From NCBI GenBank assembly GCA_022821275.1, contig JAJEDY010000005.1:1-64000 (forward strand): a stretch of 64,000 nt of DNA. Reading direction: 5' to 3'. Below are positions 41,723 through 51,334 of this stretch, piece after piece. Position 1 is the stretch's first letter; each line of letters starts with the position of its first letter. Under the pieces are notes generated by a model, which saw only the letters and a program-made list of their open reading frames with translations, was not told the DNA's origin and did no database searches. A program made the position numbers and the translations under genes. Origin of the DNA: Candidatus Latescibacterota bacterium (GTDB lineage: Bacteria > Latescibacterota > UBA2968).

Positions 41723-42298
41723 TCATTTAACCGAGACTGCGAGGTACCGGAATCGTGAGTAATCAATGGGATGATATTCCCAACTATCGGAAGGTGATTG
41801 GTCGGGGAATAAGGGCATCCACCACTTAAGAGATGAGTAATTCTTCCAGTGTAAGTGATATGAACCCTTTAGCCGAATCGGTCCTTCTCTTCCTTTCGTT
41901 GTTCCAGAGCTAGCCTGTTCCGCCCACGCTAACTCGCCCTTTATTATCTGGCCTTTATGGATGCGAAATTTGGCATCGTTAGTAGTTTTCCATCCTCCTT
42001 GCTTAGGTGGTTTCCATAAGGATGGATCATTTGTTAGTAGAATCGCAAACCCCAATTTAGCCTTTCTATCTGCTACCACCCGTTCAAGTCTCTGAATGTC
42101 TTTAAGGAAATCATACCGCCTAGTATCTTGTGCTCCTTGAGCACGGAGAGAAAAATGTTCATTGTTCTGTTTCGCCTCTAAATTTTGGGTAGGGAACTTC
42201 AGTTCAATGGCAATCTCCTCAGTCTGGATCCAGATGTCCAAATACATATTTACACTCGGATAGGGCTTGTACTCCAGGCGAATCTCACAATCTGACAT
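41723..42298 (-). CDS. Putative PD-(D/E)xK nuclease-like protein
   Basis: 191 residues. NMYLDIWIQTEEIAIELKFP has the spacing of a restriction-type site (Asp ... Glu-x-Lys), followed by a helix-rich part with RRYDFLKDIQRLERVVADRK and GFAILLTNDPSLWKP. It resembles restriction-like endonucleases of defence islands, but no named family is certain. A TGA just before the ATG fixes the start. No partner gene lies next to it. Confidence 0.5.
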   Translation of the reverse strand: MSDCEIRLEYKPYPSVNMYLDIWIQTEEIAIELKFPTQNLEAKQNNEHFSLRAQGAQDTRRYDFLKDIQRLERVVADRKAKLGFAILLTNDPSLWKPPKQGGWKTTNDAKFRIHKGQIIKGELAWAEQASSGTTKGREGPIRLKGSYHLHWKNYSSLKWWMPLFPDQSPSDSWEYHPIDYSRFRYLAVSVK

Positions 42299-42385
42299 TC
42301 ATAAGGTTGTGAATATCAAGCATATCATTTTTTTTTCAGGGTGTGCATAAATCAAAAGAATAAGTCATCAGCATCTTTATCGACT

Positions 42386-42637
42386 CAAGCCATCGCGCAC
42401 AGCGCGTGAGTCCGTCTCGCAGCAGACATCTTTATGGCATTGTAATCTGAAGGCCATTTCAGGTAGTATTTCCATAGAAGCGATTTGCGCTGTGCCAGCC
42501 CCTCGGCGTTTGAGAGCGGCATTTTTTGCCGACTTTTTGTTGCTGCTGACAAAAAGTCGGTCGCCGAAGGCATAGAAAGAAAAATTTTAAAAAAATTTAT
42601 AGGTCGTTTCACCAAAAAAAATGAATTATGCACACCC
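42386..42637 (-). repeat. Dispersed structured repeat, copy 2
   Basis: Same blocks as 1256-1532. The hairpin ccgactttttgt/acaaaaagtcgg (42529-42540, 42549-42560) is a perfect 12 bp and has the compensatory C-G change relative to copy 1. It fills the 348-bp gap between two minus-strand genes and ends next to the stop codon of the phosphodiesterase gene. Confidence 0.75.
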
Positions 42638-42646
42638 CTCTTTTCT

Positions 42647-44599
42647 TTACTCAGGCCGTTCCCGCACCATCTCATGCCCTTCGAGAATGTCATAGGCAAC
42701 CGCGCCCTGGCTCTGGTCGGGTGGGGCGATGTCGAAGATGTGGCAAAGTGTGGGGACGACGTCGGCGGCGTGGATGTAGCCGAGTTTGTCGGTGGGGCGT
42801 TCGTAGCCTTTTTTGATGCCGGGACCTGAGAGGAAGAAAGAACCGAAGCTCGATGAGATGTCGCTGCGCGTGGGGATAAAGCCGCCGTGGTGTGCGCCGA
42901 AGACTTCGGGTGCGCCCACGCAGCCACCGCCTACAATGCCTTTCCACTGGCCGTAGTATCCGCTGACGAATCCGTGATCCCAGGCGAAGATGACGTCGCC
43001 GCACTGGTCGCCCCATTGTCCGAGTATGTACGCGTCGCGTCTGGGCAGGGCGATGGCAACGACATTGCGACCGATTTCTTCATCTACCCAGGTGCGAAGG
43101 GCGAGGAGGAGGTCGCGTTCGATTTCGTCGAATACGGGACCGGGCTCGGCGTTGATCCAGATGTCGAATCCCTTGTCGTCTTTGAGGTAGGCGCGGGTTT
43201 TTTCAAAGTCGATTTCTCTTTCGAGGACTTCATCGCGCTCGACGCCGTCGCCGGCGTCTTCTTTCAGGACGGTGAATCCACTGTCGTGCAGGAATTTTCG
43301 GATATTGGCGATGCGCACATCTGGCGATGCGCCGTGATCGGAAAGCACGCCGACATAAGTGGTATCATCGGCGGCGTCCCACATGCGTTTTAAAATTCTG
43401 TCGCCAACGATGTAGGCTTTGCGGAAGAGGTGCATGACGTCGTCGGCTTTGTCGGGGTCGTAAGCCGGACAAACCGGATCGACGCCATCGAGGTGGATGT
43501 GGTTGATGTAGTCGTAGAGATGCCAGTGACAGATAAAGAAATTGGCATCTTTTTTATGGAGCATATAATTGGCGACGTCGGCAAACCAGAGGCCCTGATA
43601 TTCGCATTCTTCAAGGGCGGTGTCAAAGTCGGTCATGCCAGACGTGTAGGGAGTCATTGAGGCGTGTTCTTGATAGGGACCAAATCGCTGGATGAGTTCG
43701 TCGGCGAGATCATCTGGATATGTAAAACCATCGCTATACGTGATCTGAGAGCGGTAGAGCTTGAGATGGGAACCGTCGGGTTCGAGTTCGAGGAGTTTGA
43801 AGCGCACAGACGCGCATTGTTCGCGGCTTTCAATGCAGAAGGGTTCGATGGCCCAGTTGCTCCACGATCCCGTGCTGGTTTCGGCGATGTGGTCGTTGCC
43901 GTTTTGGGAGCGACAGACGCGCAGTGTGTCGTATCCACTGTTGGTACTGGAGAAGACGAGCAGGTGATAGCGGTTGATGTCGCCGCCGAGACGCGCGTGG
44001 ATTTCAATGGTGGAAGCGAGGGGTGGGGCTGCGCTTTGTGGCAGATTGGTCCAGCCCTCCGCAGGCGATAGGGCGGGGATGGGTTCTATGCTTCGCTGTC
44101 TTCTGCGTACGGCTGTGCCGTCGTGGTCCATTTCCACGATTTCTTCGACGTGTTCGGCAGTGGTATAAGCCTGTGCTGCGGCGATTTCATAGTCGGTGCT
44201 GGCGTGTCCGGGATGGCCAAATCCGTCGATTACATACCCTTTTTCCACGCCTGAAGGATACGCTGCCGGATAGTGCAGGGCAACGCCTTTGAGGCCTTCG
44301 CGCTCGAGGGCGTTCCACAGGCGCTGGGCATTGTTGGCGCGGCCATGAAAAGAGTTGATGCGTTCTCCGGGACCTACTTCGACGCGCCAGCGCGTGACGC
44401 TGTGGGTGCCGGTGTGCGCGCCAGTGGAGAGGGTTGCCCAGTTGGTGGGCGTCCAGACCGGGAAGGAGGGGAAGGTTTCGTTGACTGCACCTTCGTCGAG
44501 CAGACGTTTGAAGGTTGGGATAACGCCTTCGTCGGCAAAGTATTTCATCATGGGGGTGATGAAGCCGTCCATGCCATAGGCGATGATTTTTTTTGACAT
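42647..44599 (-). CDS. Alkaline-phosphatase-superfamily phosphodiesterase/pyrophosphatase-like protein
   Basis: 650 residues, AAGGAAC upstream. The start KKIIAYGMDGFITPMMKYFA and TFPSFPVWTPTNWATLSTGA (Thr nucleophile region), with VGVLSDHGASPDV and AHHGGFIPTRSD downstream, give the type I phosphodiesterase/nucleotide pyrophosphatase metal site. No signal peptide. It may hydrolyse phosphodiesters or sulfate esters. It leads a run of catabolic genes but is separated from the next one upstream by 115 bp. Confidence 0.75.
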   Translation of the reverse strand: MSKKIIAYGMDGFITPMMKYFADEGVIPTFKRLLDEGAVNETFPSFPVWTPTNWATLSTGAHTGTHSVTRWRVEVGPGERINSFHGRANNAQRLWNALEREGLKGVALHYPAAYPSGVEKGYVIDGFGHPGHASTDYEIAAAQAYTTAEHVEEIVEMDHDGTAVRRRQRSIEPIPALSPAEGWTNLPQSAAPPLASTIEIHARLGGDINRYHLLVFSSTNSGYDTLRVCRSQNGNDHIAETSTGSWSNWAIEPFCIESREQCASVRFKLLELEPDGSHLKLYRSQITYSDGFTYPDDLADELIQRFGPYQEHASMTPYTSGMTDFDTALEECEYQGLWFADVANYMLHKKDANFFICHWHLYDYINHIHLDGVDPVCPAYDPDKADDVMHLFRKAYIVGDRILKRMWDAADDTTYVGVLSDHGASPDVRIANIRKFLHDSGFTVLKEDAGDGVERDEVLEREIDFEKTRAYLKDDKGFDIWINAEPGPVFDEIERDLLLALRTWVDEEIGRNVVAIALPRRDAYILGQWGDQCGDVIFAWDHGFVSGYYGQWKGIVGGGCVGAPEVFGAHHGGFIPTRSDISSSFGSFFLSGPGIKKGYERPTDKLGYIHAADVVPTLCHIFDIAPPDQSQGAVAYDILEGHEMVRERPE

Positions 44600-44680
44600 A
44601 GTTGTTCCTTTTGTAGAAAAGTTAAGATCAATACTATGATCTGATGACTATTTGAGTTGATTTTTTGGTTTAGCTTCAAT

Positions 44681-44711
44681 CCGTTTAATCTGTTTAATCC
44701 GTTTAATCCGC
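44681..44711. repeat. 9-bp tandem repeat (ccgtttaat, about 3.5 copies)
   Basis: Units ccgtttaat, ctgtttaat, ccgtttaat and a partial fourth occupy the gap between the SDR stop and the phosphodiesterase gene. It is one of several short tandem arrays in intergenic DNA here. Confidence 0.7.
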
Positions 44712-44714
44712 GTT

Positions 44715-45452
44715 CTAAATCGGGCGACGGGTCAGGCTGAAGGTTTGAGCGGTCGGTCCCCCGTCGGGTTGGGTGGCTAAAAAGAGCGCGAGGGGGGCGA
44801 CGTCTTCGGGTGCTTTGACGACTTCGCTGGGCGCGAAGGGCGGTGGACCGCCCACTCTCATGCGATCGCCAGTAAGACGTGTGGCTACCGGGCCGGGGAT
44901 GAGTTCGTTGACTGTGATGTTGTTTTCCCAGAGTTCTTCTGATAGGCATTGGGTGAACATCCACATGCCGGCTTTGCCAACGTGATACGCAGAACCGCCC
45001 GCTCTGGGGCGATGGCCCATGCCCGATCCCACGTTGATGACTCTGCCACCGCCGGAGTCAATCATGAGGGGTAGCAGGGCGTGGGAGACGAGGTAGGCGC
45101 TGATGCAGTTTACCGTGACGTCTTTGATCCAGAGATCGGGATCGCTGTCGAGGATGTTGCTGCGCTCTATGCCGCCGCCCGCGTTGTTGACCAGGATGTC
45201 CAGGCGGTCAAATTCTCCGCGAACTTTTTCTGCCAGTGCATCTACGCTCTGGCGGTTGGTGACGTCGGTGGGTACGGACAGGACTTTGCGACCGAGGGCG
45301 CGAATTTCTTCGGCAACGGCCTCGAGTTGTTCGCCGGTGCGTGCGGCGAGTATGAGGTCGGCTCCTTCTTTGGCAAAGGCAATGGCAATGGCGCGACCAA
45401 TACCCCGCCCACTGCCTGTGACGAGTGCGACTTTTCCAGCGAGTTGTGACAT
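44715..45452 (-). CDS. Short-chain dehydrogenase/reductase
   Basis: 245 residues from ATG 45452 (AAGGAG upstream). KVALVTGSGRGIGRAIAIAF, DILVNNAGGGIERS, VINVGSGMGHRPRAGGSAYH (catalytic Ser and Tyr, with Lys in YHVGKAG). The C-terminus QTFSLTRRPI lacks the usual GG...DGG block ending, so binding differs slightly. It is 22 nt downstream of the enolase-superfamily gene on the same strand. Confidence 0.85.
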   Translation of the reverse strand: MSQLAGKVALVTGSGRGIGRAIAIAFAKEGADLILAARTGEQLEAVAEEIRALGRKVLSVPTDVTNRQSVDALAEKVRGEFDRLDILVNNAGGGIERSNILDSDPDLWIKDVTVNCISAYLVSHALLPLMIDSGGGRVINVGSGMGHRPRAGGSAYHVGKAGMWMFTQCLSEELWENNITVNELIPGPVATRLTGDRMRVGGPPPFAPSEVVKAPEDVAPLALFLATQPDGGPTAQTFSLTRRPI

Positions 45453-45474
45453 GTGGTCTCCTTGAGAAACTATT

Positions 45475-46599
45475 TTACCAATCGACGACCGATCCGTCGT
45501 CGGGGTGAAGGGATCTTTGATTGGTCCAGTCGTGGCCAATTTTGTCTTCCATTTTGTCGTCGTCGAGTTCAATGCCAAGGCCGGGTCCTTTGGGCAATTC
45601 GACGTAGCCGTCTTTGAATTGGAACGGTTCTTTGAGGTAGTCTTCGCCAAACATGGTGTGTTCTTGCGCGAGGAAGTTGGGTATGCTGGCGTCGAGCTGG
45701 ATACAGGCGGCTAATGAAATGGGGCCGAGCGGACAGTGCGGGGCAACGGCTGCGTAATAGGATTCGGCCATGCCTGCGATCAAACGGGTTTCGAAGATGC
45801 CGCCGGCGTGTGATAGGTCGGGTTGTATGATGGAACAGGCGCGTTTTTCGAGGAGCTCGCGGAAACCCCATTTGGTGAAGATGCGTTCGCCTGTTGCGAT
45901 GGGCAAGTGGGTTTTGCGCGCGAGTTCTGCCATGCCTTCTATGTCTTGACACTGGATGGGTTCTTCGACAAACATCGGCTGATAGGGTTCGAGTGCTTTG
46001 ATGAGGATGGCGGCGGTTTGCGGTGATATGGCGCCGTGAAAGTCGATGGCGATGTCAAAGTCCGGTCCGCCCGCTTCGCGCATGGCGGCAAATGTTTCGA
46101 TGGCGTGATCGATAAAAGCCGGGGTTTCGACGATGCGCGCCGGGCGAATTTTAGCAGGACCGGTCTTTATGGCGATAAATCCCTGTTTTTTGCGCTCTTT
46201 TACTGCGGCAGCAGCCTGTTCGGGTGTGCCGCCTCCTCCCGTGCCTTTGTACATTTTGATGCGGTCGCGCAGCGGTCCGCCGAGCATTTCATAGACGGGC
46301 ATGTCTGCGGCTTTTCCGGCGAGGTCCCAAAGTGCTTGTTCAACACCGGATAGGGCGCTGGTGAGAATGGGTCCGCCGCGATAAAATGCATGGCGATACA
46401 TGGCCTGCCAGTGATGGACTACGCGACGGGGGTCTTTGCCGATGAGATAGGGTTCGAGTTCTGCCACGGCCTGGGCACATGTAAGGGCGCGTCCTTCGAG
46501 GATGGGTTCGCCAAGACCAACGAGGCCCTCGTCTGTGTGCATTTTGAGAAAGAGCCAGCGCGGTTTGACGAGAAAGGTTTCGAGTTTGGTGATTTTCAT
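45475..46599 (-). CDS. dgoD: Mandelate racemase/galactonate dehydratase-like enzyme
   Basis: 374 residues from ATG 46599 (AAAGGAG upstream). Enolase superfamily: FLKMHTDEGLVGLGEPILEG, KTGPAKIRPA, the metal ligands in FDIAIDFHGAIS, MFVEEPIQCQD and IATGERIFTKWG, and HCPLGPISLAACIQLDASIP. Order and His/Glu placement fit D-galactonate dehydratase (DgoD) best. It dehydrates a sugar acid in the cytoplasm and is coupled to a HAD phosphatase and an SDR. Confidence 0.8.
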   Translation of the reverse strand: MKITKLETFLVKPRWLFLKMHTDEGLVGLGEPILEGRALTCAQAVAELEPYLIGKDPRRVVHHWQAMYRHAFYRGGPILTSALSGVEQALWDLAGKAADMPVYEMLGGPLRDRIKMYKGTGGGGTPEQAAAAVKERKKQGFIAIKTGPAKIRPARIVETPAFIDHAIETFAAMREAGGPDFDIAIDFHGAISPQTAAILIKALEPYQPMFVEEPIQCQDIEGMAELARKTHLPIATGERIFTKWGFRELLEKRACSIIQPDLSHAGGIFETRLIAGMAESYYAAVAPHCPLGPISLAACIQLDASIPNFLAQEHTMFGEDYLKEPFQFKDGYVELPKGPGLGIELDDDKMEDKIGHDWTNQRSLHPDDGSVVDW

Positions 46600-46609
46600 G
46601 GTAACTCCT

Positions 46610-47437
46610 TTAGAGTGGTTCACACAAATATGCGATGAGGGTTTCTTGCTCGCGGTATTCCGGGATGATGATGTCTGCACCGACTTCGATGAGGCGGTTT
46701 CGCTTCCAGGCGTTGATGCCTTCGCGTTTGACCTCGTCTGATGCGACGCCGACTGCGGTGCCGCCCACGGCTTTTACGTTTTCGATTTCGACGTACCCAT
46801 CGCCAAATCCGAGGAGTTCAGAGCCGTCTATGGCGTGGGTTTCGAGCATGTTTTGAATGACCATGGCTTTGGAGAAGTTTTCGTGCTGGTCCAGCGCGCC
46901 AAAGACGCGGTCTTCAAAGTAGGGTGTAAGGCCGAGTAATTCGACTTCGCGGCGGACAAAGACGAGGTCGGTGCCGCTGGCCAAATAAAGTACCAGGCCG
47001 CGGTTAGACAGGTTGTCGAGCAGTGCGCGGGTGTGGGGTAGCATGAGGTCGTGGGGGGCGATATCGCCTGTTTCGAGGCCGAGAATGCGATGGGCTATGT
47101 GGGCGTTGAGGAGGTCGTGAAAACGCTGTTTGTAGGTCAGGGGATCTTCTGGTGTGCCACCGCGTTTTTGGATTTCTCGACACAACTGAATCATCTGGTA
47201 GATGGTTTGCCTGCCGGTGAGGCGGTCGATGAATTCGGTGACCAGAGTGCGATGTTCCGCTTCGGTTTCGCCAGTGTTGAGTTCGGAGAGTACCTCGACC
47301 ATCATGGGGATCATGATTTCGCGCCAGCCCTGGCGGATGAGCGACAATGTGCCGTCAAAATCAAAGAGTACTGAGCGATAGTGCCCGCGGGGGATATGTG
47401 TTGCTATGATTTCAATGTTGCCGATGTGTTGACTCAT
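46610..47437 (-). CDS. HAD-family hydrolase
   Basis: 275 residues from ATG 47437. Motif I SVLFDFDGTLSLIRQGW, a GLVLYLASGTDLVFVRREVE middle (motif II Ser/Thr), a Lys in NFSKAMVIQ and motif IV LLGFGDGYVEIENVKA. A phosphatase for a sugar phosphate or similar metabolite. It is 10 nt upstream of the dehydratase gene. Confidence 0.8.
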   Translation of the reverse strand: MSQHIGNIEIIATHIPRGHYRSVLFDFDGTLSLIRQGWREIMIPMMVEVLSELNTGETEAEHRTLVTEFIDRLTGRQTIYQMIQLCREIQKRGGTPEDPLTYKQRFHDLLNAHIAHRILGLETGDIAPHDLMLPHTRALLDNLSNRGLVLYLASGTDLVFVRREVELLGLTPYFEDRVFGALDQHENFSKAMVIQNMLETHAIDGSELLGFGDGYVEIENVKAVGGTAVGVASDEVKREGINAWKRNRLIEVGADIIIPEYREQETLIAYLCEPL

Positions 47438-47600
47438 AAGTGTATTCCTGTTGAACAGTGCGTCAATAAAGGGATTCGCGTTTGAAAAATCAAGTGCGTA
47501 ATGATAGCTGTTTCCGACCAAATGTGTTTGAAAATTTTGGAATCTCATATATATTGTAATACTTGTCCAAATTGGATTTTTAGTGAAAAAGGCGCGATGA

Positions 47601-48263
47601 ATGCAGAGCGATAGCACGCTGAGTCATGTGGCATCGGTCAAGACGCAAAATGGAAATTTTCGGCTTGATGAGGCCATGGTTGACGGGCAGTGGTATCATG
47701 TGCTTTCTATAAATGGATGTGCGATTGCAAGCACCAGCTCCAATTTGGAGATCGCTCTTGCCGATCTCGCACTATCTGGCATTTCTCCAGATCAGAGATA
47801 TGCCGATGTGTTGATCGGTGGGCTTGGATTGGGCGTGACGCTGAGGCAGGTGCTGAAGCACAGGGCTGTGCAGTCCGTTTGTGTGGTGGAAATTGAGCCG
47901 CAAATTGTAGAATGGAATCGCACGTATTTGACCAATGCCGATTTGCTGAATGACGCACGGGTTGAGCTTATTGTGGGCGATTTTTGTTCTTATGTGCAGG
48001 GTTCACCGCGCAATTATCACGGTATTGCGATGCATATTGATGTTGGGCCAGATCAGATGGTGCGAGCAGAGAATCGCCAGGCTTACAGTTTGTCGATGTT
48101 GCGCGTTTTGCAAATGCGACTTCGGGCGGGTGGGGCACTTGCGATTTATGCGGGTGGGACGTCTTATGAACGGGCATTGCGGCGGGTTTTTGATGCGGTT
48201 TCTGTGCAGTCCGATCCTGCAGATCAAAGCAGATCGCGTAGAATTTATCAAGTTATAGCGTAA
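47601..48263 (+). CDS. Spermidine-synthase-like methyltransferase-fold protein
   Basis: 220 residues. SAM-type fold: YADVLIGGLGLGVTLRQVLK, VCVVEIEPQIVEWNRTYLTN, VELIVGDFCSYV and GGALAIYAGGTSYERALRRV. Similar to the spermine/spermidine synthase superfamily but without the catalytic Asp block of real synthases clearly visible. Function unknown. It precedes citrate synthase on the same strand. Confidence 0.65.
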   Translation: MQSDSTLSHVASVKTQNGNFRLDEAMVDGQWYHVLSINGCAIASTSSNLEIALADLALSGISPDQRYADVLIGGLGLGVTLRQVLKHRAVQSVCVVEIEPQIVEWNRTYLTNADLLNDARVELIVGDFCSYVQGSPRNYHGIAMHIDVGPDQMVRAENRQAYSLSMLRVLQMRLRAGGALAIYAGGTSYERALRRVFDAVSVQSDPADQSRSRRIYQVIA

Positions 48264-48314
48264 TAGCAGAACAATTCTCCTCCAAATGGGTGGATTATGA
48301 GAAAGGGGCTTGTG

Positions 48315-49622
48315 ATGAGCAAGGATTCACTTACAGTAACTGATAATCGAAATGGAAATACGTATGACTTACCTATTGCTTATGGCACGTATTCTGAGGA
48401 CGGCGCTCATGTGCATACAGGAGAGTTGAACCAAATCAAGGGTTCGGAAAATGACTTTGGCCTGTTGGGATACGACCCGTCGTATGTCAATACGGCATCT
48501 TGTAGCAGTGCGGTTACGTATATCGATGGGGCAAAGGGGATTTTGCGCTATCGCGGATATCCCATTGAGCAGTTGGTGGCGTCTTCTTCTTATCTCGAAG
48601 TGGCTTATTTGCTGGTTTATGGCGAGTTGCCCAGCCGCGATCAATTGGATGGGTTTTCCGATCAGGTAAATTCTCAAACGGTGATTTCAGACGATATTTT
48701 GTCTTTTATCGATGGTTTTCCCAAAGGGTCTCATACGATGGGGATGCTGGTGGGTGCGTTGGGGGCACTGTCGGTTTTTTACGACGATGAGGGAGATTTT
48801 GGAACCGAAGAGGCACAACTTCGTCATATTTGTCGTCTGGTTGGCAATGTCGTGACCATAGGTGCTGCGGTACATCGTAGCAGTGCGGGTCTGCCTTATG
48901 TGTCGTCAGATCCCGGGTTGGGGCTTTACGGCAATTTTTTGAATATGCTGTTTGGGACAGAGGGCGAGGCCTATCGGGCTGATCCTGTGCTCGAGCGCGC
49001 GCTGGAAGTGTTGCTTATTTTGCACGCCGATCACGGTCAGAATTTATCTACCAGTATTATGCGGGGCATTGCCAGTGGGGGCGCAGATCCGTATTCATCG
49101 ATGGCCGGTGCAGCAGCAGCGCTTTACGGTCCGGCACACGGGGGCGCGAATGAGGCGGTGCTGAATATGCTCAATGAGATCGGCTCGGTGGATAAGGTGC
49201 CGGCTTATATTGAGCGGGTAGAAAACAAAGAAGTGGTTTTGCAGGGGTTTGGGCATCGGGTTTACAAGAATTACGATCCGAGGGCGGCGATTGTCAAAGA
49301 GACCGCATATAGTGTGTTTGAGGTGACGGGTAAGAATCCCCTGATTGATATTGCGCTGGAACTGGAGCGGATTGCGCTTCAGGAGGATTATTTTATTTCG
49401 CGGCAATTGTATCCCAATGTGGATTTTTATTCGGGTATTATCTATCAGGCGATTGGGTTGCCCACGCGGATGATGACGGTGTTATTCGCGGTGGGGCGGT
49501 CGTGCGGCTGGCTGGCGCAGTGGAAAGAGATGCTGGGGGATAGCGAACAGAAGATCGCCCGCCCGCGCCAGATTTATACCGGGGCAGATAAGCGCGATTA
49601 CGTGGGGATAGATCAGCGGTAA
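48315..49622 (+). CDS. gltA: Citrate synthase
   Basis: 435 residues from ATG 48315 (GAAAGGGG upstream). It condenses acetyl-CoA and oxaloacetate. TYIDGAKGILRYRGYPIEQL, LLVYGELPSRDQL, HADHGQNLSTSIMRGIASGG, AALYGPAHGGANEAVLNML, GFGHRVYKNYDPRAAI and YPNVDFYSGIIYQAIG carry the active-site His, His and Asp residues. Length and order are those of type II citrate synthase. The first steps of a TCA cycle are thus linked to the KorAB enzyme encoded later. Confidence 0.95.
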   Translation: MSKDSLTVTDNRNGNTYDLPIAYGTYSEDGAHVHTGELNQIKGSENDFGLLGYDPSYVNTASCSSAVTYIDGAKGILRYRGYPIEQLVASSSYLEVAYLLVYGELPSRDQLDGFSDQVNSQTVISDDILSFIDGFPKGSHTMGMLVGALGALSVFYDDEGDFGTEEAQLRHICRLVGNVVTIGAAVHRSSAGLPYVSSDPGLGLYGNFLNMLFGTEGEAYRADPVLERALEVLLILHADHGQNLSTSIMRGIASGGADPYSSMAGAAAALYGPAHGGANEAVLNMLNEIGSVDKVPAYIERVENKEVVLQGFGHRVYKNYDPRAAIVKETAYSVFEVTGKNPLIDIALELERIALQEDYFISRQLYPNVDFYSGIIYQAIGLPTRMMTVLFAVGRSCGWLAQWKEMLGDSEQKIARPRQIYTGADKRDYVGIDQR

Positions 49623-49641
49623 TTCAAATTGGAGGCATGCA

Positions 49642-50601
49642 ATGGCTTTTATCCATATTCCCAAAGGCTGGCAGTTGCCCGAAGGCGAGGTTACACCCGA
49701 ACATATTTACTTGAATCGTCGGCGCTTTATGCAGGCTATAGGTGTTGCAGGCGCAAGCGCAGTGATTGGTGCTGGTTGCGCGACAGCAGAAGATGAGTTC
49801 GAGGTAGAAGTTCCCCCATCGCTACCGGGTTTGTATCCGGCAAAGCGCAATGAAAATTATACCGTGGAGCGGGAAATGACGCGGGAGAAGGTTGCCGCGC
49901 GGTACAATAATTTTTACGAGTTTACCACGAATAAGGGCAAGGTTCACGAGTTGACGGATAAGTTTGAGGTGCGTCCCTGGGAGGTGGAGATTTCGGGTTT
50001 TGTGGAGAAGGCCGGAACGTATGATTTGGATGATTTGCTCAAGCGATTCGCACTGGAAGAGCGCGTGTATCGGTTTCGGTGCGTGGAAGCGTGGGCGATG
50101 ACGGTGCCGTGGACGGGATTTCCGATGAAGGCGTTGATCGATTATGTGCAGCCCCAGTCGTCGGCAAAATACGTGCGGATGGTGACGTTCAATCGTCCGG
50201 ATCAGGCGCCGGGCATCAAGTCGCAGTCCTGGTATCCGTGGCCTTATTTTGAGGGTCTGACAATGGAAGAGGCGACGAATGAATTGACGCTGCTCACGAC
50301 GGGTATTTACGGTCATGCATTGCCCAAGCAGCACGGGGCGCCCATTCGGTTGGTCGCGCCGTGGAAATACGGGTATAAGAGCATTAAGTCTATTGTGAAG
50401 ATCGAGTTCACGAAACGGCAACCGCCGACGTTCTGGAATAAGATAGCTCCTTCAGAGTACGATTTTTGGTCTAATGTTAATCCCAATGTGCCACACCCGC
50501 GCTGGTCTCAGGCAACGGAGCGGTTGATCGGGACGATGGATCGCGTGCCTACCCGGATGTACAATGGGTATGGCGATTATGTGGCGCATCTGTACGGTTA
50601 G
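49642..50601 (+). CDS. msrP: Tat-exported molybdopterin sulfoxide reductase, MsrP/YedY-like
   Basis: 319 residues, GGAGG upstream. A twin-arginine-like signal (RRRFMQAIGVAGASAVIGAG) leads to the mature domain. YRFRCVEAWAMTVPWTGFPM holds the molybdenum-ligand Cys, and KQHGAPIRLVAPWKYGYKSI is the rest of the pterin site. MsrP repairs oxidised methionine in the periplasm using electrons from the membrane subunit MsrQ, which is absent here. It follows citrate synthase by 19 nt. Confidence 0.9.
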   Translation: MAFIHIPKGWQLPEGEVTPEHIYLNRRRFMQAIGVAGASAVIGAGCATAEDEFEVEVPPSLPGLYPAKRNENYTVEREMTREKVAARYNNFYEFTTNKGKVHELTDKFEVRPWEVEISGFVEKAGTYDLDDLLKRFALEERVYRFRCVEAWAMTVPWTGFPMKALIDYVQPQSSAKYVRMVTFNRPDQAPGIKSQSWYPWPYFEGLTMEEATNELTLLTTGIYGHALPKQHGAPIRLVAPWKYGYKSIKSIVKIEFTKRQPPTFWNKIAPSEYDFWSNVNPNVPHPRWSQATERLIGTMDRVPTRMYNGYGDYVAHLYG

Positions 50602-50627
50602 GGAATAGCAGTACCTGTTGCATTTCA

Positions 50628-50658
50628 AACCGCTCGGTGAGATGATTGCCGAGCGGTT
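50628..50658 (+). terminator. Hairpin after msrP, possible terminator
   Basis: A perfect 10-bp stem aaccgctcgg/ccgagcggtt with an 11-nt loop. There is no long T run after it, so termination would be weak or Rho-linked. Confidence 0.5.
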
Positions 50659-50782
50659 CGGTGTTCATGGGGTCCAGGTGCGTTGTTCAAAAGCAGGTGT
50701 GATGTTGACATTCTTCTCTATTCTCGTAGATTTAGAATACTCGCGGATATAATCGCAGGTGTGCTTTTTAAGAGGAGTCTTC

Positions 50783-51334
50783 ATGGGAATCAGAGGCGGT
50801 CGAGGATTTGTGGGTGAGACTCTATGGCGACCTATCGCGAAGGCAATGGCACTGTTTGTTGGTCTCGTTTCAGTCTCGGCTGCAATTGGCGTGGGTGGAT
50901 CTTGGACATTTGGGATAAAAGTGCTTGTAGCAGTCTCGCTCCTGCTCTTAACCTTGCTTATCTCTATTATCTACGTAGCCTATCTCTTGTATAAGAAGGT
51001 TGATCGGCCATTGAGTGTGCGTAAGGTGTCTCGGGGCACGCACTACTTCAAGGACGAAGTAATGGTACTCCTGGAGCAAAGCGATACTGTTCTTGACGGC
51101 GATATTCTTACCTTATTTGTGCGTGAAGGAGATGTGGAGGTACCTGTTTGTCTAATATCGGTTGAGACGATTACCAATCTGGGTTTTCCACAAAGTGTGG
51201 TATTTTTTTCGTTTACTGATGAACCATTGTTAGATTATCTCAGTGATGAGAGCAGACTGGAACAACTACAGGCAAAGCGTGGCGTAACAAAGGAGCATTT
51301 AGAATGGCTGATAAAAGAGCAGGCATTGCGGTAA
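50783..51334 (+). CDS. Membrane protein of unknown function
   Basis: 183 residues from ATG 50783 (AGAGGAG upstream). Two hydrophobic helices (PIAKAMALFVGLVSVSAAIG and VLVAVSLLLLTLLISIIYVA) are followed by a soluble domain, including YFKDEVMVLLEQSDTVLDGD and a C-terminal helix EHLEWLIKEQAL. It overlaps the next gene by 31 nt, so the two are coupled. Family not recognised. Confidence 0.55.
   Translation: MGIRGGRGFVGETLWRPIAKAMALFVGLVSVSAAIGVGGSWTFGIKVLVAVSLLLLTLLISIIYVAYLLYKKVDRPLSVRKVSRGTHYFKDEVMVLLEQSDTVLDGDILTLFVREGDVEVPVCLISVETITNLGFPQSVVFFSFTDEPLLDYLSDESRLEQLQAKRGVTKEHLEWLIKEQALR

Noticed and set aside
42385-42927. 180-codon minus-strand frame after the phosphodiesterase gene
   Set aside because: It is an out-of-frame reading of that gene joined to the dispersed repeat.
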